Shown here one piece after another: positions 1 through 9,116 of a DNA stretch of 64,000 bases. A program made the translations under genes and the position numbers. The stretch lies in NCBI GenBank assembly GCA_029556615.1, contig JAKQDD010000012.1:1-64000 (forward strand). The letters are read 5' to 3'. Origin of the DNA: Verrucomicrobiota bacterium (GTDB taxonomy: Bacteria; Verrucomicrobiota; Verrucomicrobiia; Limisphaerales; J093). Under the pieces are notes generated by a model, which saw only the letters and a program-made list of their open reading frames with translations, did no database searches and was not told where the DNA came from. How positions within the stretch are numbered: position 1 is the first letter of the stretch; each line of letters begins with the position of its first letter.

Positions 1-52
1 TGCAAACTGTGGCGATGGCGGTTGCAGCTCAGTTCCGGAATCAGCAAACCGC

Positions 53-3000
53 ATGAGTTTGAGAACGCTGATGGCCGCTCCTGATAAGCATGAATCTCAC
101 CACACGCGGAGTTCCATGCCGTCGGACAGACCGGAACGATCAGACTCCGCGACCCGGACGCCGGTTGTACCAGATGAATCCGCCGGCTTGCGGTCGCACG
201 TCGCCAACGAGACGGTTCCGCTACAGATCAGCGGACCTGTGCTATCGACCGTGACGAAGATCTCTGAGGAGGAAGCGCTCCCCGTTCCCCCGGCTCCCCG
301 GATCGGCAATTACGAAATCCTCAGTGAAATCGCGCGCGGCGGGATGGGCGTCGTCTACAAGGCCCGGCAGATCAGCCTGGATCGGTTGGTGGCGGTCAAG
401 GTGTTGAGCCAACGCTCGGGCAAGGAGCAGATCCACCGGTTCCGCACGGAAGCGATGGCCGCCGGCAGCCTGCAGCATCCCAACATCGTGTCGATCCACG
501 AAGTCGGCCTTTGGCAAGGGCATCACTATCTGGTGATGGACTATGTGGCTGGGACCACCCTCGCCGAACTGACACAGCGTGGGCCTCTGCCTGCAGTGCG
601 TGCGGTCCGGTACGTTCGCGTGATTGCGGAGGCGGTTCATTTTGCGCACGAGCACGGCATTCTCCATCGGGATCTGAAGCCATCCAACGTCTTGCTGGAC
701 GTCCATGACCGGCCTCACGTGACGGACTTCGGGCTCGCGAAGCGGCTCGAGTCGGCGGTCGACCTCACGGTGAGTGGCCAGGTGCTGGGATCGCCCAGCT
801 ACATGCCGCCCGAGCAGGCTTCGGGCCGGAGAGGGAGGGTGGGACGGCGCAGCGACGTCTATGCTCTGGGCGCCCTCTTGTTCCATCTCCTGACGGGTCG
901 TCCGCCGTTCATGGGAGAAGTGGTGTCCGACACGCTCCGGCAGGTGTTGGACGAGGAACCGCCATCACCGCGGCTGTTGAATCCTGCCGTGCCGGTGGAT
1001 CTCGAAACGATCTGTCTGAAATGCCTCGAGAAGGACCCCGACCGGCGCTACCCGACCGCCCAGGCGCTGGCTGAGGAACTGGGTCGTTGTCTGCGCAACG
1101 AACCGATTCTGGCGCGGCCGATCGGTTTGACCGGGAGGGTGTGGCGATGGGCCCGCCGCAATCCGCGGCTGGCTTGCCTCGGTGCGTTGGTCCTGGCCTT
1201 GCTGCTGGTGATCGGCGTGGGTTCTCCGGTTGCAGGCTATCGTATCAATCAGCAACGCCTCGCTGCGGTCGAGCAGACCCGGTTGGCCGAGTTGCACGCC
1301 TATGCGGCTCACGTCAACTCGGCCCAACAGTACCTCAGGGCAGGGAACCTCGGGCGGACACGGGAGTTGCTCGAACTGGCGACCCGCCACTCGTCCGCGA
1401 CTGCGGATCCGCGGGGGTGGGAATGGCACTACTTGACCCTCCAGTCCCGGGGGGACGTCGAGCAGGTGCTGGAGAGGCTCCCCACGGTCTGCAAGTTCAC
1501 GATCTCCCCGGACGGGCGGCTCCTCGCTCTGGCGCTGCGCTATGGTCAGGTGCACTTGTGGGACCTCTCGACCCGCCGTCGGATCGACGTCCTGGGCCGG
1601 GAGTATGACTCGGCCACGCTCGCCGCTTTCTCCGCCGACAGCCGTCTCGTCGCTTTCATCCAGTACGAGCCTCTGAGGTTTGTCTTCTGGAACGTCAGCA
1701 CGCGCGCGGTGCATATGGAATTGGTCCCCACCAATGGGCTGGGAGGAGCGTTCTTCGTGCCTGGGCGCCCCGAGTTGATCGAGGCCGGGCTGGTCGGCCC
1801 GGATCGGAGCCGGCGGCTGGCATTGTGGGACCTCACGACCCAGAGCATCCGCGCTGTCGCGCGGCTCGGGACGACCGGGGGTGACCTGTTCGCCGGATGC
1901 GATCTGCGGTTCACGCCCGATGGTGGACGTCTGCTGCAGGGGGATCTGGACGGCAGGGTGAAGGTGTTCGACACACGAGACCTGAAGCTCCTGGCCTCCA
2001 TCCCCGTCCACGACGGCGGCATCTCCGCCGTGGCTCTTTCCCCGGATGCTCGAATCATGGCGACAGCCCAGGCCTATCGTGGCACTGCCATCCTTTTGTG
2101 GGACTTCGGGACCGCAATCAACGCGGCGCAGGGTGACCGGGAGCCTCAGCCCTCCGCCCAACTGTTGGGGCATGAGGCCTGGGTGACGAGCCTCAGCTTC
2201 TCGCCCGATGGCCGACTCCTGGCCTCCGGGAGTGCCGACCACACCATCCGGGTCTGGGATCTCGCCTCCCGAAGAGAGGTGCGTCGGCTGCAGGGACATG
2301 AGAACGAAGTGTATGGCGTTCAATTCGCTCCCGACGGTCGGCTCTACAGCGTGGGCCGGGACGGTCTGGTCTGCGCTTGGTCCCTTGCAGCGCCTCCCCG
2401 GCCTGTTGGCCCCGAGCGTCGAGACCTCAACCTCTCGGACCTGAGCCCGTCACCCAGCGGACGGGGCCTGGCCGGCGTGCGCGTCAGCGGCGAGGCTTTC
2501 CTCTTTGACGCGGGTGCCGACGGCCGGATCCATCTCTCGCCGGATCTGGGAGGAGACAACGTGAGCGCTGAGTACGCGGGAGGCGGAGGCTCGCTCTTCG
2601 TCGTCAAGCGGGACGGCGGCTTGGTCCTCTGGAACGGCGGGAGAGCCCGAGCGGTGCGTCGGCTGCCGGTAAACCAGGCTGTCCGTTTCTGCCGGGCCAG
2701 CCCGGGCGGCGAGCTCGCGGTGATCGTGGATGAAGCCGACGGGGTCACGGTGTGGCAGGTTGAGACCGGACAGGTGCAGGCCCGTTGGCGTTGCGCGGGT
2801 ATTCGTTCATGCGCTCTTTCCCCGGACGCCAGCGTGGTTGTGACCGGCCACGAGCGAGGGAGGATCTGTGTTTGGGATCCCCGTACGGGAGACCAACGGA
2901 TTTCGCTCCTGCACGCGAAAGAGACCACCACCGCTCTTGCGTTTTCCACCGACGGCCGGCTGCTGGCTGCGGCAAGCATGGCAGGGCCGGTCTCGGTCTG

Positions 3001-3274
3001 GGAGGGGGCGGCCTTCCGGAAACTCCCGGTCCTGAGCGGCCACCCGCATTCGACGTCGGCACTCGCTTTCTCGCCGGATGGGCGCCGGTTGGCCACCGGC
3101 AGCCAGGGCCGGGAGGCGGTGAAGCTCTGGGATACAGTGACGTGGCAGGAGTTGCTCACCCTCGAGGCGGCAGGAGCCACCCTCGAGGAACTGACGTTCA
3201 CGGCGGATGGAACCCGGTTGGTGGGGCGCACCCGGTCGGGCGACCTGCTGATCTGGCACACGCCTGATCCCTAG
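53..3274 (+). CDS. Membrane Ser/Thr protein kinase with C-terminal WD40 repeats
   Basis: Eukaryote-like (Hanks/PknB-type) kinase of 1073 aa, probably a membrane receptor kinase. The kinase domain begins near residue 85 with a glycine-rich loop (ARGGMGVVYKA). It has the ATP-binding lysine K116 in VAVKVL, the catalytic loop HRDLKPSN (H205, D207) and DFG at 225-227, so it should be active. A hydrophobic helix at about 373-394 is the only clear membrane span. Residues from about 470 to the end are WD40-type blades with recurrent SPDGRLLA and LWDL motifs, likely an extracytoplasmic sensing or docking platform. ATG 53 is taken as the start; an in-frame ATG at 71 is possible. The TAG stop (3272-3274) is the first triplet of a dispersed palindromic element. 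Kinase-WD40 fusions are common in Verrucomicrobiota and Planctomycetes; the substrate is unknown. Confidence 0.93.
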   Translation: MSLRTLMAAPDKHESHHTRSSMPSDRPERSDSATRTPVVPDESAGLRSHVANETVPLQISGPVLSTVTKISEEEALPVPPAPRIGNYEILSEIARGGMGVVYKARQISLDRLVAVKVLSQRSGKEQIHRFRTEAMAAGSLQHPNIVSIHEVGLWQGHHYLVMDYVAGTTLAELTQRGPLPAVRAVRYVRVIAEAVHFAHEHGILHRDLKPSNVLLDVHDRPHVTDFGLAKRLESAVDLTVSGQVLGSPSYMPPEQASGRRGRVGRRSDVYALGALLFHLLTGRPPFMGEVVSDTLRQVLDEEPPSPRLLNPAVPVDLETICLKCLEKDPDRRYPTAQALAEELGRCLRNEPILARPIGLTGRVWRWARRNPRLACLGALVLALLLVIGVGSPVAGYRINQQRLAAVEQTRLAELHAYAAHVNSAQQYLRAGNLGRTRELLELATRHSSATADPRGWEWHYLTLQSRGDVEQVLERLPTVCKFTISPDGRLLALALRYGQVHLWDLSTRRRIDVLGREYDSATLAAFSADSRLVAFIQYEPLRFVFWNVSTRAVHMELVPTNGLGGAFFVPGRPELIEAGLVGPDRSRRLALWDLTTQSIRAVARLGTTGGDLFAGCDLRFTPDGGRLLQGDLDGRVKVFDTRDLKLLASIPVHDGGISAVALSPDARIMATAQAYRGTAILLWDFGTAINAAQGDREPQPSAQLLGHEAWVTSLSFSPDGRLLASGSADHTIRVWDLASRREVRRLQGHENEVYGVQFAPDGRLYSVGRDGLVCAWSLAAPPRPVGPERRDLNLSDLSPSPSGRGLAGVRVSGEAFLFDAGADGRIHLSPDLGGDNVSAEYAGGGGSLFVVKRDGGLVLWNGGRARAVRRLPVNQAVRFCRASPGGELAVIVDEADGVTVWQVETGQVQARWRCAGIRSCALSPDASVVVTGHERGRICVWDPRTGDQRISLLHAKETTTALAFSTDGRLLAAASMAGPVSVWEGAAFRKLPVLSGHPHSTSALAFSPDGRRLATGSQGREAVKLWDTVTWQELLTLEAAGATLEELTFTADGTRLVGRTRSGDLLIWHTPDP

Positions 3275-3449
3275 CGAGGCGCCGCCTCAGACCTAACGAA
3301 GTCGCGATCCCGTGATGCCTTCCTGCCTTTCCGGACCCTCTCTTCCGCGCCTCGCTAACGTAGAGTCCTCGAAGGCAGGGGGGTGGGGTTGGAACGGCAG
3401 GGACCAAACCTGACCTGTTGACCCCATGTTTCTCAAGTCGAGGACTCTA
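3272..3449 (+). repeat. Composite palindromic element A-B, copy 1
   Basis: Half A (3272-3357) begins TAGCGAGGCGC and ends GCGCCTCGCTA. Half B (3361-3449) begins TAGAGTCCTCGA and ends TCGAGGACTCTA. Each half has inverted terminal repeats; the linker is ACG. The first TAG is the stop codon of the kinase gene. A further partial A half starts inside the B end, at 3448, and fades near 3491. The bases from there to the next start at 3711 show no gene. Confidence 0.9.
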
Positions 3450-3491
3450 GCGAGGCGCCGCCTCAGACCTGACGAAGTCCGCGATCCCATG
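3448..3491 (+). repeat. Partial A half of the palindromic element
   Basis: The sequence repeats the first ~44 bases of half A (starting TAGCGAGGCGCCGCC) directly after B copy 1, sharing its terminal CTAG. The right-hand inverted end is absent, so this is a truncated or eroded A-B-A arrangement. Confidence 0.75.
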
Positions 3492-3710
3492 GAGCATGCC
3501 GTCCAGAGGAACCGCGGGGACGGCGGGGCACCCGGCAGAGCCCGGAGCCGGATCCGTAACCTCCCATCCCGGTTCCGTATTACCCCTGATGGAACGTCTC
3601 GTCGGCCCCGGAGGGGCAGTGCCGGCGATCGTGTTCTCCCGGGAGGGCGGCACGAGCATGGCGTGCAAGTCCGTGGACGGCTGGGCCGTGAAACAAACCC
3701 ATCAGGAGAT

Positions 3711-4607
3711 ATGAAGAATCTGACTGGAAGGAACCAATGCTTCGGCTCAATGACTTTGAACTCTCTCTGTCTGGCGCTGATCCTCCTCTGCCTCTGTGCG
3801 CCCGGCGCGGAGACAGCGACTCTGGTCGTGCCGCCGGACTTCGCGGCCGTGGATGGCAACGACATGTATGCCGATACTCCCCCGCCCTCGACCGGGTGCC
3901 GGTTCCAGGAGGTCTACATCGCTGCGTACTTCACGAACCTGATGCCGCGGCCGGCAGTCCTGGTGCGAATGGCGTGCCGCCCCGATCGTACCGTCACCGC
4001 TCCGCGACAGGTGGAACTGCGCAGTTTTGAGCTGAGGCTCTCGACGACCCAGCGGGGGCCGGGAAGCCTGAGCTCGAAGTTCAGCGACAACCTGGGACCG
4101 GATACAACGCTGGTCTTCTCGGGCGACGTGACCTGGTTCACCCAAGGGGCCGGCCCCACCCAGGGTCCCCGGGCCTTCGACTATGGGATCCCGTTTCAGC
4201 AGCCCTTTGTCTACGACCCGGCCCAAGGCAACCTGCTCGTGGAGTGGCGCGTTGCGAATTCGCCCGCGGGCCGACCCGCCTTCGACGCTCACCTCTTCCC
4301 GGATGGCAAGACCCGGCTCGGCTACGGCGCATCGTCGAGCGCGTCCACCGCGGTCTTCTCCAATGCCGGGGTGGCCATCCGTGAGCTGACGGTCGAGCCC
4401 CTCGAACTCCTGATCCAACGGCAAACCGATGCCGTCCATCTCAACATCCTCGGCCCGCCGGGTTGGAGCGGACGCGTCCAGCGCAGCTCCGATTTTGAGA
4501 GGTGGCTGGATTGGTTCGGCCTCACGTTCGAGGCTGCCCCCTTTGAGACCAACGACGTGCCATCATCGACCGGGCATCGTCAGTTCTATCGGTTGGCGCT
4601 GCCGTAG
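3711..4607 (+). CDS. Hypothetical secreted protein with FYRL-type C-terminus
   Basis: Protein of 298 aa with a signal peptide; the hydrophobic core SLCLALILLCLC is followed by a likely cleavage after GAETA. The middle is beta-rich with no domain I recognise. The last ~60 residues (W..RVQRSSDFERW ... QFYRLALP) match the aromatic C-terminal signature found on five other proteins here. ATG 3711 is preceded by AGGAG at 3704-3708, though with a tight 2-nt spacing. ATG 3750 is an alternative that still keeps the signal peptide. The reading frame stays open upstream to 3426, but that part lies in the repeat and is not considered coding. Likely exported; function unknown. Confidence 0.75.
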   Translation: MKNLTGRNQCFGSMTLNSLCLALILLCLCAPGAETATLVVPPDFAAVDGNDMYADTPPPSTGCRFQEVYIAAYFTNLMPRPAVLVRMACRPDRTVTAPRQVELRSFELRLSTTQRGPGSLSSKFSDNLGPDTTLVFSGDVTWFTQGAGPTQGPRAFDYGIPFQQPFVYDPAQGNLLVEWRVANSPAGRPAFDAHLFPDGKTRLGYGASSSASTAVFSNAGVAIRELTVEPLELLIQRQTDAVHLNILGPPGWSGRVQRSSDFERWLDWFGLTFEAAPFETNDVPSSTGHRQFYRLALP

Positions 4608-4662
4608 AGATCCCGGGGTCCGTTCCCACCCTCGACACGCCCGAACCATCGGACGGATCACC

Positions 4663-5454
4663 TCACTGCGGCGGGCCGAGCCGTCCGAGCAACCGCAGCA
4701 ACCCGTCGAGGATGGTTGCCGGATGCGGGGGGCAGCCGGGAATCTGGAGATCCACAGGGACGAGCGAACCGGCGCCGTCGCATTGCTCCGGATGCTCGCG
4801 AAAGGGCCCGCCGGAGATGGCACAGGCGCCGACGGCGATGACGAGTTTGGGCGGGGGCACCGCCTCGTAGGTCTTTTGGAGCGCCAGAGCCATGTTCTTC
4901 GTGACGGGGCCGGTGATGAGCAAGCCGTCCGCATGGCGGGGGGAGGCAACGAACTGGATGCCGAAGCGTCCGAGGTCCCAGCCGACGGTGCCGAGGACGT
5001 TGGTGTCGGCTTCGCAGGCGTTGCAGCCGCCGGCGCTGACCTGGCGGAGCTTGAGCGATCGGCCGAACAGCCGGCGCGTCGTGATCTCGAGAGCTTCAGC
5101 CAGGGGGTAGGCGGCAGCCGGGTCGCGCAGGACGAGGTCCTGGCGCCGGCGCGTCGCGAGGCGGTACTCGGAGGTGAAGCGGATGGCGCCGCGGGGGCAG
5201 GCGGCTTCGCATTCCGGACAGAACAAACATCGGCCCAGGTCAAGTTCGAGGGTGCCGTGTTTCGCGTCGATGGCGTGAGTCGGACAGGCCTCGGCGCATT
5301 GGCGGCAGCCGGCCGGGCATTGGGTGGGATCGAAGGTCGGGCGTCCCCGCAATCGTTCCGGCAAGGCGGGGGGTTCCTTGGGGAAACCCATCGTGCGGTG
5401 GCCTTGGCGGAGGCGCGCCGCGATGACGTTGAGGATGGGCAGTTCAGAGATCAT
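4663..5454 (-). CDS. Ehr/Hyf-type small subunit fused to a 2[4Fe-4S] ferredoxin domain
   Basis: Last gene of the Ehr-like operon; 263 aa. An N-terminal ferredoxin module carries cluster cysteines C46/C50/C53/C57 (first spacing CxxxC rather than CxxC) and C76/C79/C82/C86. The C-terminal NuoB/HycG module keeps all four N2-cluster cysteines: GGCNAC (C144, C147), GAC (C211) and PGCPP (C241). It thus combines in one chain what HyfH and HyfI do in hydrogenase-4. Expected role: electron transfer on the cytoplasmic arm of a membrane ion-pumping complex. ATG 5454 overlaps the end of the large-subunit gene by 11 nt, indicating translational coupling. The open frame runs further up to 5595, but that part shadows the large-subunit gene. 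Confidence 0.9.
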   Translation of the reverse strand: MISELPILNVIAARLRQGHRTMGFPKEPPALPERLRGRPTFDPTQCPAGCRQCAEACPTHAIDAKHGTLELDLGRCLFCPECEAACPRGAIRFTSEYRLATRRRQDLVLRDPAAAYPLAEALEITTRRLFGRSLKLRQVSAGGCNACEADTNVLGTVGWDLGRFGIQFVASPRHADGLLITGPVTKNMALALQKTYEAVPPPKLVIAVGACAISGGPFREHPEQCDGAGSLVPVDLQIPGCPPHPATILDGLLRLLGRLGPPQ

Positions 5455-6967
5455 GGCCGCAGTAGGAGAGATTGAAGCTCTTGTTGCAGAGCGGGAAATC
5501 GGAGATCTGCTGGTCGCGCAAGGCCAGGGCCAGGCCCATCCAGTTGTGGAACGACGGGTCCACGATCTTGTAATGGGCGAAGCGGCCCCGTCCATCGGTC
5601 AGGGCCGCATGGCAGATCTCCCCCCGCCAACCCTCGGTGATCGATGCGACGGCGGCGCCGGGCGCGAGCGGGCGCGTGGCGACCCGCACCGGTCCTTCCG
5701 GCAGCATGACCAGCTGTTCCCGAATGAAAGCGGTGCTGCGCTGGATTTCGAGCCAGCGCACATAGGCGCGGGCGAAAACATTGCCGGCGGGAAGGGTCGA
5801 GACGGGGATCTGCGCGAACTGGTAAAGGCCGATCGGAAACTCGTGGCGCGCGTCGCGCTCGAGGCCACAGGCGCGTGCGGCGACACCGACGAGGCCGAGC
5901 GCGACGCAGGTCTCCCGGGACAAGGGGCCGGCGTTTTCGAAGCGCGCCCGCACCGACGAGGTCTGCCACAGCAGTTCAACGGCGTCGGCGGTGTCGTCAA
6001 AGATCTGTCCCAGGCGGCGATCGAGCTCGCGGACCTGGTCCCGATTCAGATCGAAGCCCACGCCGCCCGGACGCACGAAGCCGCGGCCAAACCGGTTGCC
6101 GCACAGCAAGGCTGTCAGGTTGAGGAAATCCCCGCGCAACCGACCGCAATAGCTGGCGGTAGGGAGAAAGCCCACGTCGCCCGCCAGCGCCCCCAGGTCG
6201 CCGGTGTGATTGGCCAAGCGCTCCAATTCGAGCGCGATCGCCCGGAGGGCGTGAGCGCGCGCCGGCACCTGGGCGCCGCTCAAGGCCTCGACGATCTGGG
6301 CGTAGGCCAGCGCGTGGCCGATGGTGGTGTCGCCGGCCAGCGTTTCCATGGTGGGCAGGGTGCGGGGGGTGGGGCCGCCGACCAAGGCGCGTTCGATGCC
6401 CCGGTGCTGGTAGCCGAGCGAGATCTCGAGATGGAAGACCCGCTCCCCATGGCATTGAAACCGAAAGTGGCCCGGTTCGATGACGCCGGCGTGGACGGGG
6501 CCGACGGCCACTTCATGGACCTCCTCGCCCTCGACGCGGAAGAAGTCGGTCACGCAAGGTTCCAACGGGGCCTGAGGGGGTCGCCCCCAGGCGTCGGCCC
6601 CGTCCCGGTACGCGCGGTGGAAGCGGACCGGTTTGAACCAGGGGTGGCCTTCGGGTCGCACTCCCCATTGCTCAGCCAGTTCCCGTTCGAACAGGTGCGC
6701 CGCCGTGCAGTCGGGGGTCAAGGCGGGGTAGCAATCCTTGACGTCGGCAGCGCACCACCCCAAACGACCCTGCCGCCCGTCCGCCAGGAGGGCGTGGACC
6801 CGGATCCAGCCGTCCGTCCGAGGTTCGCCGTAGTAAGCCGCCAGGCGTGCGCCGCGACCGATGGCGTGCACGACGTGGGACCGGAACTCGTCGAACGGCA
6901 GCACGGGAATGTCGGCCTGGGCCAACAGGCGGCTGTTGGGGAAGAGAAGGCTTGCTGAGGGCTTCAT
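5444..6967 (-). CDS. Ehr/Hyf-type large subunit lacking NiFe-site cysteines
   Basis: Protein of 507 aa with a NuoC-like N-terminal domain (about 1-130) and a NuoD/HycE-like domain (GPVHAG at 156-161, LGYQHRGIE at 184-192). In true group 4 hydrogenases the next block contains RICGxC; here the equivalent is TLAGDTTIGH (about 209-218), with no cysteine. The C-terminal DPCxxC motif is replaced by DPSFHNW (470-476). Both cysteine pairs that bind NiFe are therefore gone, and the protein cannot carry a normal hydrogenase site. C494 and C503 near the C-terminus are not in the ligand motif. This matches energy-converting hydrogenase-related (Ehr) complexes known from Geobacter. Start ATG 6967 lies 13 nt after the preceding gene; longer starts would run into that gene. 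Confidence 0.9.
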   Translation of the reverse strand: MKPSASLLFPNSRLLAQADIPVLPFDEFRSHVVHAIGRGARLAAYYGEPRTDGWIRVHALLADGRQGRLGWCAADVKDCYPALTPDCTAAHLFERELAEQWGVRPEGHPWFKPVRFHRAYRDGADAWGRPPQAPLEPCVTDFFRVEGEEVHEVAVGPVHAGVIEPGHFRFQCHGERVFHLEISLGYQHRGIERALVGGPTPRTLPTMETLAGDTTIGHALAYAQIVEALSGAQVPARAHALRAIALELERLANHTGDLGALAGDVGFLPTASYCGRLRGDFLNLTALLCGNRFGRGFVRPGGVGFDLNRDQVRELDRRLGQIFDDTADAVELLWQTSSVRARFENAGPLSRETCVALGLVGVAARACGLERDARHEFPIGLYQFAQIPVSTLPAGNVFARAYVRWLEIQRSTAFIREQLVMLPEGPVRVATRPLAPGAAVASITEGWRGEICHAALTDGRGRFAHYKIVDPSFHNWMGLALALRDQQISDFPLCNKSFNLSYCGHDL

Positions 6968-6980
6968 GGTGGCGCGCCGG

Positions 6981-8468
6981 TCAGAGTCCGCCTCCCAGGA
7001 GGGCCGCGGTTTCCTCGAGGAGCCGGCGCAGTCCGCCGGGCAGGTGCAGTCCCAGGCACAAGACAATAAGGCCGAACACCGCCGGAGGAGCGTGCGCCAG
7101 CCACCGATGCTCCAACCGCTCGGGTGCGGCTTCGGCGGGAGGCTCTCCCTGGGCGGCCCGCAGGAACGCCGTGGCCAGCCCGATGTAGATCACCGCCAGC
7201 AACCCGAGGTACAAGGCGGCGATCCCGGTGCGTTGTTGGTCCAAGGCCGCCTTCAGAATCGAGAGCTTGCTGAAGAACAAGCCGAAGGGCGGCGTGCCGG
7301 TGATGGCCAGGAATCCGGCCAACCAGAGCAGTCCGGTGGCGGGCACTGCCCGCAGGACGCCTCGCACCGCCAGGATGGACTTGGTCCGGTAGACCGTCAG
7401 GATGTTGCCGGCCACCAGGAACAGCATCGCCTTGGTCAGCGAGTGATTGACGGCATGCCAGGCGGAGCCGAAGGCGCCGGCGCCGCCGATGCCCACGCCC
7501 AGGGCCAGGATGCCCATGTGCTCGACGCTCGAGTAGGCCAGGAGCCGCTTGTAGTCGGTCTGGGACACGATGAAGACCGCCGCGATGCCCATCGAGAACA
7601 GTCCCAGCGTCACCAGGAGGTCCGCAGCGAATGCCGCCTGGCCCGCCGCATGGCACACCTGGAAGGCGCGCAGGATCCCCACGAATGCGCAATTCAGCAC
7701 CGCCCCCGACAACAGCGCCGACACGACCGACGGCGACTCGCTGTGGGCGTCCGGCAGCCAGGTGTGCATCGGCGCCAGGCCCATCTTGGTGCCGTAACCG
7801 ACCAGCAACAGGATGAAGGCGGCCTTCAGCCACGGCGTGTGCAACGCCGGCGCGCCCCGGAGCAGATCGGCGAGCATGAGGGGCACGGGTGCGCCGTCCG
7901 CTCCGGCGCCGGCCGCCGCGACGCCGAGAAAGAAGTTGCCGAGCAGGGCCAGCGCGATGCCCACGGAACAGACCAGCAGATACTTCCAGGTGGCCTCGAG
8001 CGACTGGTGATGGCGGTGGAAGTAGATCAGCGGCGCGCTGGCCAGAGTCGTCGCTTCCACCGCGATCCACAGCACGCCCAGGTGCTGGCTCACCATGACC
8101 AGCGTCATCGTGGCGAGGAACAGCAGGAGACACCCGATGAACACCGCTTCCGGCTCGTTGCGGAAGATCAGGCCCTCCTCGAAATCCTGCTGCGCTCCGT
8201 GCGACTCACGCCGCAGGTAGCCCACCGCGTAGATGGCAGCGCCGAGGAACAGCGCGCTGGTGATGCTCAGGAACAGGAGCCCGGGCGCGTCCAGGGCCAG
8301 CCAGCCGCCGAAGACTGGCGCCGGGCGTTGCGCCCACGCCAGGGCTGTCACCAGCGCGTGCATCAGGGCCGTCCCCACCAACAGACCGCGACGCCACGCC
8401 GCCGGGCGGACCGCGAACGCCGCCGCTCCGCCCGCCGTCGGTATCAGCACCAGGGCCAGCAACATCAT
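6981..8468 (-). CDS. HyfF/NuoN-like antiporter-type membrane subunit of the Ehr complex
   Basis: Polytopic membrane protein of 495 aa from the Mrp/complex I antiporter-like family (proton_antipo_M). Typical features are the SALLSGAVLNCAFVG and LLAYSSVEHMGI stretches in the ion-channel core and the lysine/histidine-bearing helices that follow. It presumably forms one ion-translocating channel. Two-nucleotide gap from the preceding gene. It starts at ATG 8468; the adjacent ATG at 8465 is equally possible. Confidence 0.9.
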   Translation of the reverse strand: MMLLALVLIPTAGGAAAFAVRPAAWRRGLLVGTALMHALVTALAWAQRPAPVFGGWLALDAPGLLFLSITSALFLGAAIYAVGYLRRESHGAQQDFEEGLIFRNEPEAVFIGCLLLFLATMTLVMVSQHLGVLWIAVEATTLASAPLIYFHRHHQSLEATWKYLLVCSVGIALALLGNFFLGVAAAGAGADGAPVPLMLADLLRGAPALHTPWLKAAFILLLVGYGTKMGLAPMHTWLPDAHSESPSVVSALLSGAVLNCAFVGILRAFQVCHAAGQAAFAADLLVTLGLFSMGIAAVFIVSQTDYKRLLAYSSVEHMGILALGVGIGGAGAFGSAWHAVNHSLTKAMLFLVAGNILTVYRTKSILAVRGVLRAVPATGLLWLAGFLAITGTPPFGLFFSKLSILKAALDQQRTGIAALYLGLLAVIYIGLATAFLRAAQGEPPAEAAPERLEHRWLAHAPPAVFGLIVLCLGLHLPGGLRRLLEETAALLGGGL

Positions 8469-8470
8469 GG

Positions 8471-9112
8471 TCAGACGTCCTTGAGTTCGCTCAGCCGCCC
8501 GGCGTCGAGATGGTTGAATTCCCGGCTGATGTGGAACAACGCGATCCCCATGACAAACACCGCCGCAAACACGTCCAGCAAAACCCCCGCCTCGACCAGG
8601 AGCGACGTCTCCGGCATCACCCCGGCGCCGAAGGTGAACACGCCGTTCTCGAGCACGATGAAGCCCAGCACCTGGCTGACCGCCAGCCGCCGGCTGACGA
8701 GCAGCAACAGCCCCGACAGAATCATGAACAGCGCCGTCGGCGCGAGCAGCGTCGCGGACGTGCCCTCGAGGACGGGCAGCCGGTCGTTAAGCCAGAATGC
8801 CACGCCCAGAGCCGCCAGGCCCGCCAGCAACGAGGTCACGTGCCCCACGTACGGCTCCACCTCCCTCGAGATCTCCGCCTCCCGCAACGCCCGGAACAAC
8901 AGCCAGGGGATTACCCAACCTTTCAAAGCCACGCTGCCAGCCGCCAGCACGCAGGCTCGCCAGCCCGGCCCGTGCTCCGGCGCCAGCACCGGGACCAGCC
9001 CGACCAACACGCCCTGCAAAGCCACCACGCGGATGGATGCGCCCAGCCGCCCGGCCGCCAGCAGGCGCAGGTTCGTCAGAATCACCAGGACCAGGAGAAA
9101 GTCCATCTTCAT
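8471..9112 (-). CDS. HyfE/NuoK-like membrane subunit of the Ehr complex
   Basis: Membrane protein of 213 aa with about six hydrophobic helices, and the length and position of hydrogenase-4 component E (HyfE), which contains a NuoK-like part. The segment VLGFIVLENGVFTFG resembles the NuoK helix with its conserved glutamate in the membrane (LENG). It lies between NuoH-like and NuoN-like genes, the order seen in hyf and ehr clusters. Four-nucleotide gap after the NuoH-like gene. Confidence 0.87.
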   Translation of the reverse strand: MKMDFLLVLVILTNLRLLAAGRLGASIRVVALQGVLVGLVPVLAPEHGPGWRACVLAAGSVALKGWVIPWLLFRALREAEISREVEPYVGHVTSLLAGLAALGVAFWLNDRLPVLEGTSATLLAPTALFMILSGLLLLVSRRLAVSQVLGFIVLENGVFTFGAGVMPETSLLVEAGVLLDVFAAVFVMGIALFHISREFNHLDAGRLSELKDV

Positions 9113-9116
9113 TGGC

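Noticed and set aside
3426-3710. N-terminal extension of the secreted protein gene
   Set aside because: This part lies in the dispersed repeat. The signal peptide and ribosome site place the start at 3711.
5444-6967. Functional [NiFe]-hydrogenase large subunit
   Set aside because: Both CxxC ligand motifs are absent. The similarity is to Ehr/NuoD-type proteins instead.
7570-8098. Small plus-strand ORFs within the HyfF-like gene
   Set aside because: Arg/Pro/Ala-rich antisense shadows with no ribosome sites.
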